This document shows positions 39,636-49,702 of a stretch of DNA of 64,000 nt, in pieces. The position numbers and the translations under genes were made by a program. A model generated the notes under the pieces. The model saw nothing but the letters and a program-made list of their open reading frames with translations. It searched no databases and had not been told where the DNA came from. Source of the stretch: Mycolicibacterium neoaurum VKM Ac-1815D (GTDB lineage: Bacteria; Actinomycetota; Actinomycetes; Mycobacteriales; Mycobacteriaceae); assembly GCF_000317305.3 (NCBI RefSeq), contig NC_023036.2, positions 1,798,001-1,862,000 on the forward strand, read 5' to 3'. Positions within the stretch are counted from its first letter, which is position 1; every line of letters begins with the position of its first letter.

Positions 39636-40493
39636 TCAGCATCTGCAGGACGGATGCCGTGACCAGTGCTTGGTCACCACCGACCCGCGGGCGACGTCGA
39701 ACTCGACGGTGTGGTCCAGCGTCAACGGCGCCGGTGTGCCTGCTTCGGTGTCGGCTGCCACATCGGTGTCGGCGCGCAGCGTGCGCACGACGCGATCCAC
39801 CTGGGTCAGCGCCAGCGCGGCGGTGCCCAACAGCGTCGCCCGGTCGGCGGTGCCCACGGAGTGGCGTAGCTGTGCCGCAATGGCCGGCCAGGCCTCGTCG
39901 CGATCACGCCGGTGCAGGTCGGCGCACCGCAGGCAGGAGGTGACGCCGGGCAACACCAGGGGGCCGATCAGGCCGGTGCCGTCACGCACCAGCACCGGAA
40001 GATGCGGGATGCGGGCGGCGTGCAGATCGCGCAGCACGCGAGGGTCGGCGACCAGGGCGTCGGCGAGCAGCACCAAATCGGTCCTGTCGGAGGTCACGGC
40101 GGCATGGGCCCGGCTGCTTCGGGTGACGCGGGTCGCCGAGCAACGCAACGCGCCTGCCAGCAGATCCGAGAGCGGTCCGCGACCGTGGATGCGTACCGCG
40201 ACCGGCCGATGTGCCGGCGACGGGCTGATCACCACACCGGCGCGCACCAGGGCGGCGAGCAGATCGGCGACGGCGACGGCCGCCTGCTGCGCTCCGAGTT
40301 CTGTTGCGCGACTGGCTAGTTCGTCTGCGGTTGCGGGATCCTGCAGCGTGCGCAACAACTGGGCCAGCGTCGAGGCGGTCAGTCCGGCGGGCGGGTGCAC
40401 CTGCACCGCGCGGCGCGGATCCCAGCCGACCTGCACGGTCCCGTCGGGACGCCACAGCACGGGCATGGACGGGTTGAGTGCATAGCGCCGCAT
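39636..40493 (-). CDS. Stand-alone cyclodehydratase/ThiF-like protein (Rv3196-like)
   Basis: A 285-aa protein resembling the E1-like leader-binding domain of azole-forming cyclodehydratases (TIGR03882-like). PGVTSCLRCADLHRRDRDEAWP is the family signature. CLRC (near residue 190) and the C-terminal CRC would together make a zinc tetrathiolate. No YcaO partner, precursor peptide or exporter is nearby, so its role is unclear. It is conserved at this site in mycobacteria. Confidence 0.82.
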   Translation of the reverse strand: MRRYALNPSMPVLWRPDGTVQVGWDPRRAVQVHPPAGLTASTLAQLLRTLQDPATADELASRATELGAQQAAVAVADLLAALVRAGVVISPSPAHRPVAVRIHGRGPLSDLLAGALRCSATRVTRSSRAHAAVTSDRTDLVLLADALVADPRVLRDLHAARIPHLPVLVRDGTGLIGPLVLPGVTSCLRCADLHRRDRDEAWPAIAAQLRHSVGTADRATLLGTAALALTQVDRVVRTLRADTDVAADTEAGTPAPLTLDHTVEFDVARGSVVTKHWSRHPSCRC

Positions 40494-40528
40494 CTGGAGA
40501 CTCTGTCACGGACGGCGCGTGCGCCGCT

Positions 40529-41875
40529 TCAGTTATCCACAGGCCCGTCGGGACCCTCGTTGCGCTCCAGGTCGGCCAGCGCCTCGTCGATACCGCTGGT
40601 GTCCCCGCCGATCACCCGGTCGATGAATCCGGCGGGCTCGTCGAGATCCTCGGCGCCGGGGAGCAGGTCGGGGTGCTGCCACACCGCGTCGCGGGCGTCG
40701 GCGCCCACCGCCTCGGTCAGCTTCTCCCACAGCGCGGCGGCCTCGCGCATCTTGCGGGGCCGCAGTTCCAGCCCGACCAGGGTGGCGAAGGTCTGTTCGG
40801 CGGGGCCTCCGGTGGCGCGGCGGCGGCGCAGCATCTCGCTGAGTGCGGGGGTTCCGGGTAGCCGGTCGCCCAGGGCGGCGGTCACGACGGTCTGCACCCA
40901 GCCCTCGATCAGCGCCAGCTGGGTCTCCAGGCGTTCCAGCGCGGCGGTCTGTTCCGGGGTGGCCTTAGGCTCGAACATGCCCTGGCTGAGCAACTGCTCC
41001 ATGGCCGCGGGGTCGGCGAGGGAGGCGGGGTTGAACCCCTGGGCCATGTCCTCGATACCGCTCATATCGATCTTCATGCCCTTGGCGAATGCCTCGACAT
41101 TGTTGAGCAGCTGGCTCGACAGCCACGGCACATGGCTGAACAGCCGGTGATGGGCGGCCTCGCGGGCGGCGAGGAAGGTCAGCACCTCGCTGCGCGACTG
41201 CTCCAGACCCTCCGACAGCGCGTCCACGGCCGCGGGCATCAGCGCCGCGACGCCCTTGGGGCCCAGCGGCAGACCGATATCGGTGGACGTCAGGACCTCG
41301 CCCGCCAGCTTGCCCAGCGCCTGGCCGAGTTGGCTGCCGAACGCCATCCCGCCCATCTGCGACATCATCGCCAGCAGCGGTCCGGCCATCGCCTTGGCCT
41401 CCTCGGGCAGGGCCTGCGCCCATACCGAGGAGATCTGCTGGGCGACGGGGTCGCACAGCCGCTTCCAGGTGTCCATGGTGTTGTCGATCCAGTCCGAGGG
41501 CGACCATGCCGCGGTCCGGATGGTGCCCGCGGGCAGGGGTGTCGCACCGTCGAGCCAGGTCTCGGCCAGCCGAACAGCATCGCTGATGGCCGTCGCGGTC
41601 GATTCGGGGACGGGGGCGACGAAGCCGATCGAGTTCGACGCGAGCTGACGCGCCAGGTCGTAGTTGACCGGCCCGCCGGCCGAACCACCCGGGCCGCCGG
41701 CAGCCATTCCGCCTGCGCCGCTGAACATCTCGCCGAGTTTGGTGAAGATCTGGCCGAGATCGGACATGTCGAATCCGGCACCGCCCAGACCGAAGGGATC
41801 TCCCGAGGGATCGTTCTTGCGCTTGTCGCGATCGGGGTCTTCGCCGGAGGAGAAGCCGAAGGGCAGGTCAGACAT
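40529..41875 (-). CDS. DUF2342/zinc metalloprotease-like hydrolase (Rv3195-like)
   Basis: A 448-aa protein of the DUF2342 family (TIGR03624-like putative hydrolase). The first ~75 residues are Gly/Asp-rich and disordered; the rest is helical. AREAAHHRLFSHVPWL near residue 240 carries the likely metal-binding histidines. The family includes proteins encoded near F420 genes, but no such gene is nearby. The ATG at 41875 is chosen over one eight codons upstream. It is divergent from the PDZ protease. Confidence 0.85.
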   Translation of the reverse strand: MSDLPFGFSSGEDPDRDKRKNDPSGDPFGLGGAGFDMSDLGQIFTKLGEMFSGAGGMAAGGPGGSAGGPVNYDLARQLASNSIGFVAPVPESTATAISDAVRLAETWLDGATPLPAGTIRTAAWSPSDWIDNTMDTWKRLCDPVAQQISSVWAQALPEEAKAMAGPLLAMMSQMGGMAFGSQLGQALGKLAGEVLTSTDIGLPLGPKGVAALMPAAVDALSEGLEQSRSEVLTFLAAREAAHHRLFSHVPWLSSQLLNNVEAFAKGMKIDMSGIEDMAQGFNPASLADPAAMEQLLSQGMFEPKATPEQTAALERLETQLALIEGWVQTVVTAALGDRLPGTPALSEMLRRRRATGGPAEQTFATLVGLELRPRKMREAAALWEKLTEAVGADARDAVWQHPDLLPGAEDLDEPAGFIDRVIGGDTSGIDEALADLERNEGPDGPVDN

Positions 41876-41956
41876 ACCGTCAACGGTACCCACCGACACC
41901 TGCGCGGGTAGGGCCGCGGGTCACGCTGTGGGTGAACGCGCTCTACTGTGGGCGGC

Positions 41957-42997
41957 GTGAACAGGCGGATTCTGACGCTGATGGTGGCATTGGTGCCGAT
42001 TGTGGCCTTCGGTCTGCTGCTGTCGGTCGTGACGGTGCCCTACGTGGCGCTGGGGCCGGGCCCGACCTTCAACACCCTCGGCGAGGTGGACGGCAAGCAG
42101 GTTGTCGACATCAAGAGCACCGACGGGGTGGCCGGTGAGGTGGTCCATCCGACCAGCGGGCATCTGAACATGACGACGGTCGCCCAGCGCGATGGCCTGA
42201 CCTTCGGGCAGGCGTTGCTGTTGTGGATGTCGGGTCGTGATCAGCTGGTGCCGCGTGAGTTGGTGTATCCGCCGGACAAGTCCAAGGACGATATCGATCA
42301 GGCCAATACGACCGAGTTCCGGCAGTCCGAGGACGATGCCGAGTACGCGGCGCTGTCATATCTGAAGTACCCGAAGGCGGTCACCGTCTCGACGGTGGAG
42401 GACAAGGGTCCTTCGGCGGGCAAGCTGCAGCCCGGCGATGCCATCGACATGGTCAACAACGTCGCCGTCGCCGACCTCGCGGCGTTCCAGGCCGAGGTGA
42501 AGAAGACCAAGCCCGGCGACCAGCTGGTCATCGACTTCCGTCGCAAGAACGCCCCGGCGGGCACCACCACCGTGACCCTGGGCAAGCACCCGGAGAGGGA
42601 CCAGGGGTATCTGGGTATCGGCGTGGTCGACGCACCCTGGGCGTTGTTCGACATCGAGTTCAACCTGGCCAATATCGGCGGCCCCTCGGCAGGGCTGATG
42701 TTCAGCCTGGCCGTGGTGGACAAGCTGACCACCGGTGACCTCAACGACGGCAAGTTCGTCGCCGGGACAGGAACCATCGATGCGGACGGGAAGGTCGGTT
42801 CGATCGGCGGTATCACCCACAAGATGCTCGCGGCGGCCGAGGCCGGTGCGACGGTGTTCATGGTGCCCGCGGAGAACTGTGCCGAGGCGCTGACCGCGCG
42901 CGAGGACAGCATGCAGTTGGTGAAGGTGGACACCCTCACCACGGCGGTTGACGCGCTGAACACGATTTCCGCCGGTGGCGAACCCCCCACGTGCTGA
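41957..42997 (+). CDS. Membrane-anchored PDZ and Lon-like serine protease (Rv3194c-like)
   Basis: A 346-aa protein. N-terminal membrane helix (ILTLMVALVPIVAFGLLLSVV), a PDZ domain (about 125-210, VEDKGPSAGKLQPGDAIDMV) and an S16 Lon-type domain. The Ser of GGPSAGLMFSLAVV (near 240) and Lys of ITHKMLAA (near 285) form the catalytic dyad. It is a surface protease. GTG at 41957 (MNRRILTL) is preferred to GTG 41948. Confidence 0.9.
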   Translation: MNRRILTLMVALVPIVAFGLLLSVVTVPYVALGPGPTFNTLGEVDGKQVVDIKSTDGVAGEVVHPTSGHLNMTTVAQRDGLTFGQALLLWMSGRDQLVPRELVYPPDKSKDDIDQANTTEFRQSEDDAEYAALSYLKYPKAVTVSTVEDKGPSAGKLQPGDAIDMVNNVAVADLAAFQAEVKKTKPGDQLVIDFRRKNAPAGTTTVTLGKHPERDQGYLGIGVVDAPWALFDIEFNLANIGGPSAGLMFSLAVVDKLTTGDLNDGKFVAGTGTIDADGKVGSIGGITHKMLAAAEAGATVFMVPAENCAEALTAREDSMQLVKVDTLTTAVDALNTISAGGEPPTC

Positions 42998-43111
42998 GAA
43001 TCTCCTTGGCGGTTGGTGCGTAGCATGAGGACAGCTGCGTCCAGCAGCTCGAGGCGTTGATGTTGTGGCGGGTTTGTCGGTGCGCCACGCAACCAGAGTG
43101 GAGTTGACGAG

Positions 43112-46100
43112 TTGGGTATGCGGCCGGCGGCGCGAATGCCGCAGCTGACACAGCGGAGCCGGATTCTGATCGGTGTCGCGGTAGCAGTTGTCCTGTTGTT
43201 GTTGGTGGGGCCGCGATTCATCGACGGCTATGTCGACTGGTTGTTCTTCGGTGAGCTCGGGTACCGGTCGGTGTTCACGACGGTGCTGCTCACCCGCATC
43301 GCACTGTTCTTCGTGGTGGCGGTCTTCATCGGCGCGGTCGTCTTTGCCGGCCTGGCGCTGGCCTATCGCACCCGGCCGGTGTTCGTGCCCACGGTGGGTC
43401 CCAACGATCCGGTGGCCCGATACCGCACGACGGTGATGAGCCGCCTGCGGCTGTTCGGCATCGGCATCCCGATCTTCATCGGCCTGCTGGCAGGGATCGT
43501 CGCCCAGAGCTACTGGGCCCCGGTGCAGCTGTACCTCAACGGCGGTGAATTCGGGATCACCGACCCGCAGTTCGGTATCGACCTCGGCTTCTATGCCTTC
43601 GACCTGCCGTTCTACCGGCTGGTGCTCACCTACCTGTTCGTCGCGGTATTCCTGGCGTTCGCGGCGAACCTGCTGGGCCACTACCTGTTCGGCGGCATCC
43701 GCCTTTCGGGTCGCTCCGGTGTGCTCAGCCGCGCCGCCCGCATCCAGCTGATCGCGCTGGCCGGCACCCTGGTGCTGCTCAAGGCCGCCGCCTACTGGCT
43801 TGACCGCTACGAGCTGCTCAGCAACACCCGCGCCGGAAAGCCCTTCACCGGTGCCGGTTACACCGATATCAATGCGGTGCTGCCGGCCAAGCTGATCCTG
43901 CTGGCCATCGCGGTCATCTGCGCGGTCGCGGTGTTCTCCGCCCTGGTGCTTCGTGACCTTCGCATCCCGGCCATCGGCCTGGTGCTGCTGCTGCTGTCCT
44001 CCCTGGTGGTCGGCGCCGGCTGGCCGCTGATCGTCGAGCAGTTCAGCGTCAAACCGAATGCGGCGCAGAAGGAAAGCGAATACATCAACCGAAGTATCAC
44101 CGCCACCCGAGATGCCTACGGGCTGACCGACCAGACGGTGGAGTATCGCAACTACGGCGGCGATGCCAATGCCACCGCCCAGCAGGTCTCCTCGGACACG
44201 GCGACCACCTCGAACATCCGGCTGCTCGACCCGACGATCGTCAGCCCGGCGTTCACCCAGTTCCAGCAGGGCAAGAACTTCTACAACTTCCCCGATCAGT
44301 TGGCGATGGACCGCTATGTCGGGCCCGACGGGCAGATCCGCGATTACGTGGTGGCCGCCCGTGAGCTCAACCCCGACCGGTTGATCGACAACCAGCGTGA
44401 CTGGATCAACCGGCACACGGTCTACACCCACGGCAACGGCTTCGTGGCCTCGCCCGCGAACACGGTGCGCGGTATCGCCAACGACCCGAACCAGAACGGC
44501 GGTTACCCGGAGTTCCTGGCCAGCGTGGTCGGCGCCAACGGCAGTGTCATCTCGCCAGGACCGGCGCCGCTGGATCAGCCGCGGGTGTACTTCGGCCCGG
44601 TGATCGCCAGCGCCCCTGACGATTACGCCATCGTCGGCAAGGTCGGCGATGTGGATCGCGAGTACGACTACGAGACCAACACCGAGACCAAGAACTACAC
44701 CTATCAGGGCAGCGGTGGCGTCCCGGTGGGCAACTGGCTGGCGCGCGCGGTCTTCGCCGCCAAGTTCGCCGAGCGGAACTTCCTGCTGTCCAACGTGATC
44801 GACGACAACAGCAAGATCCTGTTCAACCGTGACCCGGCCCAGCGGGTCGAGGCGGTGGCGCCGTGGCTGACCACCGACAACGGTGTGTACCCCGCCATCG
44901 TCAACAAGCGGATGGTGTGGATCGTCGACGGCTACACGACGTTGGACAACTACCCCTATTCGGAGTTGACGACGCTGTCGAACGCGACCATCGACTCCAA
45001 CGAGGTGGCGGTCAACCGCCTGCTGCCCGATAAGCAGGTGTCCTATATCCGCAACTCGGTGAAGGCCACCGTGGATGCCTACGACGGCACGGTGACGCTG
45101 TACGCCCAGGACGAAAGCGATCCGGTGCTCAAGGCCTGGATGTCGGTGTTCCCCGGAACGGTGAAGCCCAAGGCGGATATCTCCGAGGAGCTCAAGCAGC
45201 ATCTGCGCTACCCCGAGGACCTGTTCAAGGTGCAGCGTGCGTTGTTGGCCAAGTACCACGTCGACGACCCGGTGAAGTTCTTCACCAACGCCGACTTCTG
45301 GGATGTGCCACTGGATCCCAACCCGACGGCCAGCAGCTTCCAGCCGCCGTACTACATCGTGGCCAAGGACCAGGCCAAGCAGAACGGTGAACCGTCGTTC
45401 CAGCTGACCAGTGCCATGAACTGGATCCGTCGTGACTTCCTGGCCGCCTACATCAGTGCCAGCTCGGATCCGGACACCTACGGCAAGCTCACGGTGCTCA
45501 CGGTGCCCGGGCAGGTCAACGGTCCGAAGCTGGCGTTCAACGCAATCAGCACCGATACCGCGGTGTCCACCGAGTTGGGTCAGATCGGTCGCGACGGCCA
45601 GAACCGTATCCGGTGGGGCAACCTGTTGACCCTGCCGATCGGTAACGGCGGCTTGCTCTATGTCGCGCCGATCTACGCCTCGCCGGGTACCAGCGACGCG
45701 GCCTCGACGTATCCGCGTCTGATCCGCGTGGCCATGATGTACAACGACAAGGTCGGGTACGGCCCGACGGTGCGTGATGCGCTCGACGAGATCTTCGGCG
45801 CCGGAGCGGGTTCCACCGCGACCGGTCCGGCACCGGCCGATGGCCAGGCCGGGCGTCCGCAGGCGGCACCGACCAATGGTCAGCCCGCGGCCAACCCGCC
45901 GGCCGGTCAGCAGGGCCGGACGCCGGCACCGGCGGCCGAGCCGCCGGCGGCGGCCGTGCCTCCGGGTGGGCCGGTGACGCTCTCGGGTGCCAAGGCCGCT
46001 GCGCTGCAGGAGGTCAACTCGGCGCTGGACAACATGCAGCAGGCGCAGACCAGTGGCAATTTCGAAGAGTTCGGCGCGGCGTTGCAGCGTCTGGATGATG

Positions 46101-46129
46101 CGATGAACCGATACCGCGAGGCGCGCTAG
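43112..46129 (+). CDS. UPF0182 large membrane protein (Rv3193c-like)
   Basis: A 1005-aa protein with about seven hydrophobic helices in the first 300 residues, a large extracytoplasmic domain (about 300-900), a Pro/Ala-rich stretch (about 895-955) and a short helical C-terminus (LNDMQQ-like, [16 protein letters not shown]). The function is unknown; it is conserved across actinobacteria. The TTG at 43112 has GGAG eight bases upstream; ATG 43118 is an alternative. Confidence 0.93.
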   Translation: MGMRPAARMPQLTQRSRILIGVAVAVVLLLLVGPRFIDGYVDWLFFGELGYRSVFTTVLLTRIALFFVVAVFIGAVVFAGLALAYRTRPVFVPTVGPNDPVARYRTTVMSRLRLFGIGIPIFIGLLAGIVAQSYWAPVQLYLNGGEFGITDPQFGIDLGFYAFDLPFYRLVLTYLFVAVFLAFAANLLGHYLFGGIRLSGRSGVLSRAARIQLIALAGTLVLLKAAAYWLDRYELLSNTRAGKPFTGAGYTDINAVLPAKLILLAIAVICAVAVFSALVLRDLRIPAIGLVLLLLSSLVVGAGWPLIVEQFSVKPNAAQKESEYINRSITATRDAYGLTDQTVEYRNYGGDANATAQQVSSDTATTSNIRLLDPTIVSPAFTQFQQGKNFYNFPDQLAMDRYVGPDGQIRDYVVAARELNPDRLIDNQRDWINRHTVYTHGNGFVASPANTVRGIANDPNQNGGYPEFLASVVGANGSVISPGPAPLDQPRVYFGPVIASAPDDYAIVGKVGDVDREYDYETNTETKNYTYQGSGGVPVGNWLARAVFAAKFAERNFLLSNVIDDNSKILFNRDPAQRVEAVAPWLTTDNGVYPAIVNKRMVWIVDGYTTLDNYPYSELTTLSNATIDSNEVAVNRLLPDKQVSYIRNSVKATVDAYDGTVTLYAQDESDPVLKAWMSVFPGTVKPKADISEELKQHLRYPEDLFKVQRALLAKYHVDDPVKFFTNADFWDVPLDPNPTASSFQPPYYIVAKDQAKQNGEPSFQLTSAMNWIRRDFLAAYISASSDPDTYGKLTVLTVPGQVNGPKLAFNAISTDTAVSTELGQIGRDGQNRIRWGNLLTLPIGNGGLLYVAPIYASPGTSDAASTYPRLIRVAMMYNDKVGYGPTVRDALDEIFGAGAGSTATGPAPADGQAGRPQAAPTNGQPAANPPAGQQGRTPAPAAEPPAAAVPPGGPVTLSGAKAAALQEVNSALDNMQQAQTSGNFEEFGAALQRLDDAMNRYREAR

Positions 46130-46141
46130 TAATTCTGTGTT

Positions 46142-46200
46142 GACTCTGCGCCCACGGCGGAACAGTGCGAGAGCACGTCGCCGTGGGCGCAGAGTCGTTT
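46142..46200 (+). terminator. Terminator after the UPF0182 gene
   Basis: Perfect 18-bp arms (46142-46159 and 46179-46196, core CTGCGCCCACGGCG) around a 19-base loop, followed by GTTTC, 13 bases after the stop codon. Confidence 0.85.
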
Positions 46201-46298
46201 CACCGCCGAGCCACTTGTAGTTCGTTCCAAGAAGACGCCAAGTGCGTCGCGGGAGGCTTTCCGCAGTTGCACACCGCACTGCCTGAAAGGACTCTCGC

Positions 46299-47684
46299 AT
46301 GCCCCTGGCCGACTCCGTCGACAGCGACGTCGTGTCGACACTGCCCGAGCGCGTCAGCACCCTGGTGGCGCTGCCCGGTGAGCCCGGTTACGAGCGCTGC
46401 ACACCCTGGAACGTCGCGGTCACGGTGCGGCCGGCCGCCGTGGTGTTCGCGACGGCGCCGCACCATATTGCCGAGACGGTGCGGTTCGCGGCGTCCCATG
46501 GTCTGCGCGTCGCGGTCCAGGCAACCGGGCACGGCGCCACCGCGATCGGCGCGGACACTCTGCTGGTCCTCACCGGGGCGATGACGGACTGCGTGGTCGA
46601 CCCGGACACCCGCACCGCGCGCGTCGGCGCCGGAGCGCGGTGGCAGCAGGTCCTCGATGCCGCTGCGCCGCACGGCTTGGCACCCTTGTGCGGGTCGTCG
46701 ACGAGTGTCGGGGTTGTCGGTTTCCTCACCGGTTGCGGCATCGGGCCGTTGGTCCGCAGTGTCGGATTGTCCTCCGATCATGTGCGGGCCTTCGATGTGG
46801 TGACGGGCGCGGGGGAGTACCTGCGGGTGACCCCCGAGGTTCACAGTGAGCTCTTCTGGGGGCTGCGCGGGGGCAAGGCCACCCTCGGCATCGTGACGGC
46901 GGTGGAGATCGATCTGCTGCCGATCTCCGAGTTCTATGGCGGCGCGCTGTATTTCGATGGTGACGATGCCGCCGCGGTGCTGCGTGAATGGGCGCGGTGG
47001 AGCGTCGGGTTGCCGGAGAACATCAATACCTCCGTCGCCTTGGCACAGTTGCCGCCGCTGCCCGGTGTTCCTGACCAATTGGCCGGACGGTTGACCGTGG
47101 CGGTGCGCTATACCGCGCTGGACGATTTCGATGAGGCAGCGGCACTTCTGGCGCCGATGCGGGAGGCGGCCACGCCGATCCTGGACACCGTCGGGGTGCT
47201 GCCGTACCCGGCGATCGGCGCGGTGCACGCCGACCCGGTCGATCCGATGCCCATACACGAGGCGCAGGTGCTCTTGCGCGACTTGGATTCTGACGCGGTG
47301 AGCGTGGTCTTGGACGCGGCCGGGCCGAGTTCGGGATCGGTGCAGACCATCGTCGAGGTCCGCATGCTCGGGGGTGCCATGGCCCGCCAGGCTCCGCACC
47401 CCAGCGCGTTCTGCCACCGCACCGCCAAGTATGCGGTGACGGTCATCGGGGTGCCGATGGGACCGGCTGCCGACGTGGTTGTCGCGCAGGCCGACGCGCT
47501 CACCGCGGCGTTGCACCCGTGGTCCACGGGCGGGTTGCTGCCCAATTTCGGGCCGGGAACCGATGATGCGCGGATGGCACGCGTCTACGACGCGGGCACC
47601 AGGCGCCGGTTGGCCGAACTCGCCGATCATTTCGATCCCGAAGGGGTTCTCGCGGTGGGCCAGGCGGTCCGATTCGGAGGCTAA
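46299..47684 (+). CDS. FAD-binding oxidoreductase of the berberine-bridge/PCMH type
   Basis: A 461-aa flavoprotein. The FAD_binding_4 domain includes QATGHGATAIGADTLLV (covalent-His-type GH loop near 68-84), VGAGARWQQVL, and GSSTSVGVVGFLTGCGIGPL. WGLRGGKATLGIVTAVEI is the usual RGGG-like segment. The C-terminus FDPEGVLAVGQAVRF resembles the BBE motif. The substrate is unknown. The ATG has AAAGGA upstream. It ends 62 bases before the tRNA gene. Confidence 0.88.
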   Translation: MPLADSVDSDVVSTLPERVSTLVALPGEPGYERCTPWNVAVTVRPAAVVFATAPHHIAETVRFAASHGLRVAVQATGHGATAIGADTLLVLTGAMTDCVVDPDTRTARVGAGARWQQVLDAAAPHGLAPLCGSSTSVGVVGFLTGCGIGPLVRSVGLSSDHVRAFDVVTGAGEYLRVTPEVHSELFWGLRGGKATLGIVTAVEIDLLPISEFYGGALYFDGDDAAAVLREWARWSVGLPENINTSVALAQLPPLPGVPDQLAGRLTVAVRYTALDDFDEAAALLAPMREAATPILDTVGVLPYPAIGAVHADPVDPMPIHEAQVLLRDLDSDAVSVVLDAAGPSSGSVQTIVEVRMLGGAMARQAPHPSAFCHRTAKYAVTVIGVPMGPAADVVVAQADALTAALHPWSTGGLLPNFGPGTDDARMARVYDAGTRRRLAELADHFDPEGVLAVGQAVRFGG

Positions 47685-47746
47685 AACCATGGCTGAGCAG
47701 CCGATTTGGTGTGCTGAACGCCCTTGGGTAATGTTGTGTTCACCGA

Positions 47747-47820
47747 CGCGGGGTGGAGCAGCTCGGTAGCTCGCTGGGCTCATAACCCAGAGGTCGCAGG
47801 TTCGAATCCTGTCCCCGCTA
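47747..47820 (+). tRNA. Initiator tRNA-Met (CAT anticodon)
   Basis: A 74-base cloverleaf without encoded CCA. Acceptor CGCGGGG pairs with CCCCGCT except for a mismatched first pair (C1-U72), the initiator hallmark. D-arm GAGCAGCTCGGTAGCTC, anticodon stem-loop CTGGGCTCATAACCCAG with three consecutive G-C pairs (also initiator-type), and T-arm GCAGGTTCGAATCCTGT. It lies at the edge of an acquired region. Confidence 0.97.
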
Positions 47821-47826
47821 CTAGGT

Positions 47827-47862
47827 AAAACGGCCCTCGGAGATCTCTCCGGGGGCCGTTTT
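47827..47862. terminator. Intrinsic terminator after tRNA-fMet
   Basis: AAAACGGCCC (47827-47836) pairs with GGGCCGTTTT (47853-47862), with a further CGGAGA/TCTCCG stem inside. The T-run on both strands makes it bidirectional. Confidence 0.9.
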
Positions 47863-47870
47863 CATGCCTC

Positions 47871-47891
47871 TTGTGAACGGATTTGTGAACG
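47871..47891 (+). repeat. Direct repeats TTGTGAACG next to the tRNA
   Basis: Two 9-base copies with a 12-base period, 50 bases after the tRNA. Spacing and place suit integrase arm-binding sites at the left attachment site. A third exact copy at 54970-54978 overlaps a gene start and may be chance. Confidence 0.4.
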
Positions 47892-48152
47892 TCGGGATTC
47901 CTGGCTCGTGAGAGCTTGACGCGTAACGAGCCCTCCCTGACGCTCAGGGCATCGCGCCGTTTCTGTACGGCATCGCCCTCGGGGCAGAACGACGCCCGCG
48001 CGACCTCGACTGATGTATCGGGCCTACGGGACGACTGGCCATTGCCGCTGTCGCCGAGGGCCCGATCTAGCCCATTGTCACGCCGACCGCCCTACCGGAG
48101 GACCGAAACGCGTTCACCGAGTTCGCCGCCGCCCCCGCAGCGGGTTAACCAG

Positions 48153-48177
48153 GGCGAGACAGTCAGGCTGTCTCGCC
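48153..48177 (-). terminator. Terminator of the HEPN gene
   Basis: GGCGAGACAG (48153-48162) and CTGTCTCGCC (48168-48177) form a perfect 10-bp stem with a five-base loop, just past the minus-strand stop of the HEPN gene. Confidence 0.7.
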
Positions 48178-48192
48178 TACGGTCTCGCGTTC

Positions 48193-49644
48193 TTATGCGC
48201 TTGGGCGATAGTTCGCCAATGCCGCCAGTATGCGGGGCTCCAAATCCTTCTTGGTCCACGGGTGCTTCGACAAAAGGCGGCTTCTTAGTAGGGCGCGAAG
48301 CAGCAAAGGCGCCATGTCGGGGCTGCTCACCGTGTGACCACGGTAGTTAAACGAGGGATTCGTTTTCACCTTTCCGTGCGCAATGTCCGAGCGGTGGTCG
48401 TAGATTTTCTTTGCAAGGTTGAAGACTCCCTCAGGGTCATGGTCATCGAAAAGGGCTGCTGCTGCACGGAGTGCCATGCGATATTTCAATTCGGCATTCT
48501 CATCGAGCAGTAGCGCCTCAATGCCGATGGTTGCGTCCAAGGTGCGGTCCTCGTCGTTGGTTCGCATCAGCGCACGTACGGCTCTTCGAGCGGCCAGCTT
48601 CACATCGTCCGGAGCCGACGTGAGCGCCAAAAAGGCCGCTCCTATCTCGCGACCATGGTCGGGATCTATGGGTTGGGGGGAGGTATGCCAGGGCGCGAAG
48701 GACGAATTCTCCGGGTAGCGGGAGACAGTCTCGACCTTCCAGACCGGCGGCAGGTCGTGCACCCAGCGGTCAGCCCAGTTGTCAGGTCTCACAAGCACTT
48801 GGTTGTACCCCACCCGTCGACCCATGACGATGTGGATGCTTTGGATGGCCCGGTCAACTTCCTCGAAGTACTTCGAATCAATTGGGTTCAAGCCACCCCA
48901 AGTCCCCAGGAGCCGAGTCGAATAGGGTCGATTCGGGACGGTGATTCCCCGCACCACGACAGCATGGGTTGCGGCCGCAACGAGGTACGGATTTGCCCCC
49001 GACGAGCCGATGCTCGCGGCACGCGAGCACTGAAATTCTGGCGCGATGCGCTCGACGAGTACATCGTCACCAAGAAGGAAAGGCTCACCAGTGCCGAAGT
49101 CGGTGAGAGTCAGAGGTATAACAAGATCACCTGTCAGGTGAGGCGCGAATCTGGCGCGTTCCAATTGCGCGTAAATCTCAAAAAGGTCCTGGTCGGAATC
49201 GAGCCCTAATGCGGCTGCCCGTCCGATAATTGAGCCAACCAGCGTGAGGTAGTCGACTCCCAGGCTGCGCTCGCGGAACTTGGGGTCCTCAACGTGGTTG
49301 AACGGGTTAATCCCGTCCGCAAACGCCTCGTCGTGCTCGGCGGCCTGCCGAACGGCAGCCAACGCGTTACCGAGTTCTGGGACATCATGCACCGTCACGT
49401 AGGTGTATGTAGATGGCTCAAGCGCAAATAGCTTCGACCAGTCAACCGGCGCAGTTACTGGTACCTGGATACGGTCGAATTCAACGGTTGCCGGCCAGCC
49501 AGCGTCGTTCACCTCGAAGGTAGGCGGCTCGAAGCGGGGCACATACTTGCCGCTATCGACATAGGCCTTCGCCGTGGCCCACGCAGCACGGACAGCGGGA
49601 AGTGTGACTTCCCACAACAGCTCATGAATCGGTGAGCCAGTCAC
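48193..49644 (-). CDS. Apea-like HEPN domain protein
   Basis: A 483-aa protein. The C-terminal third has the HEPN fold with the RNase-type motif RSDIAHG (R-x4-H, near residue 435) in LAKKIYDHRSDIAHGKV, preceded by IGIEALLLDENAELKYRMALRAAAL. The large N-terminal part is unrecognised. Many HEPN proteins are RNases in anti-phage or abortive-infection systems. The GTG at 49644 follows GGGGG; TTG 49650 is possible. It stands next to an integrase module with other accessory genes, which supports a defence role, but no partner is proven. Confidence 0.8.
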   Translation of the reverse strand: MTGSPIHELLWEVTLPAVRAAWATAKAYVDSGKYVPRFEPPTFEVNDAGWPATVEFDRIQVPVTAPVDWSKLFALEPSTYTYVTVHDVPELGNALAAVRQAAEHDEAFADGINPFNHVEDPKFRERSLGVDYLTLVGSIIGRAAALGLDSDQDLFEIYAQLERARFAPHLTGDLVIPLTLTDFGTGEPFLLGDDVLVERIAPEFQCSRAASIGSSGANPYLVAAATHAVVVRGITVPNRPYSTRLLGTWGGLNPIDSKYFEEVDRAIQSIHIVMGRRVGYNQVLVRPDNWADRWVHDLPPVWKVETVSRYPENSSFAPWHTSPQPIDPDHGREIGAAFLALTSAPDDVKLAARRAVRALMRTNDEDRTLDATIGIEALLLDENAELKYRMALRAAAALFDDHDPEGVFNLAKKIYDHRSDIAHGKVKTNPSFNYRGHTVSSPDMAPLLLRALLRSRLLSKHPWTKKDLEPRILAALANYRPSA

Positions 49645-49702
49645 TTGCAATCCCCCTGTGTTTCGACTCAGCCATCGCTGCCCCTGCAGCTACCACCGGG
49701 GT

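Larger units (their letters stand above)
47821..48192. other. Gene-free stretch between the tRNA and the HEPN gene
   Basis: About 370 bases without an intact gene. It holds the tRNA terminator, a pair of TTGTGAACG direct repeats (47871-47879 and 47883-47891) and the HEPN terminator. A + strand frame around 48070-48150 reads PIVTPTALPEDRNAFTEFA then stops; it may be the relic of a lost gene end, but this is weak. Confidence 0.5.

Noticed and set aside
42356-46360. A 1334-codon minus-strand open frame across the UPF0182 gene
   Set aside because: It is the antisense shadow of a well-supported gene; its His/Arg/Gly/Asp bias is typical of antisense frames in high-GC DNA.
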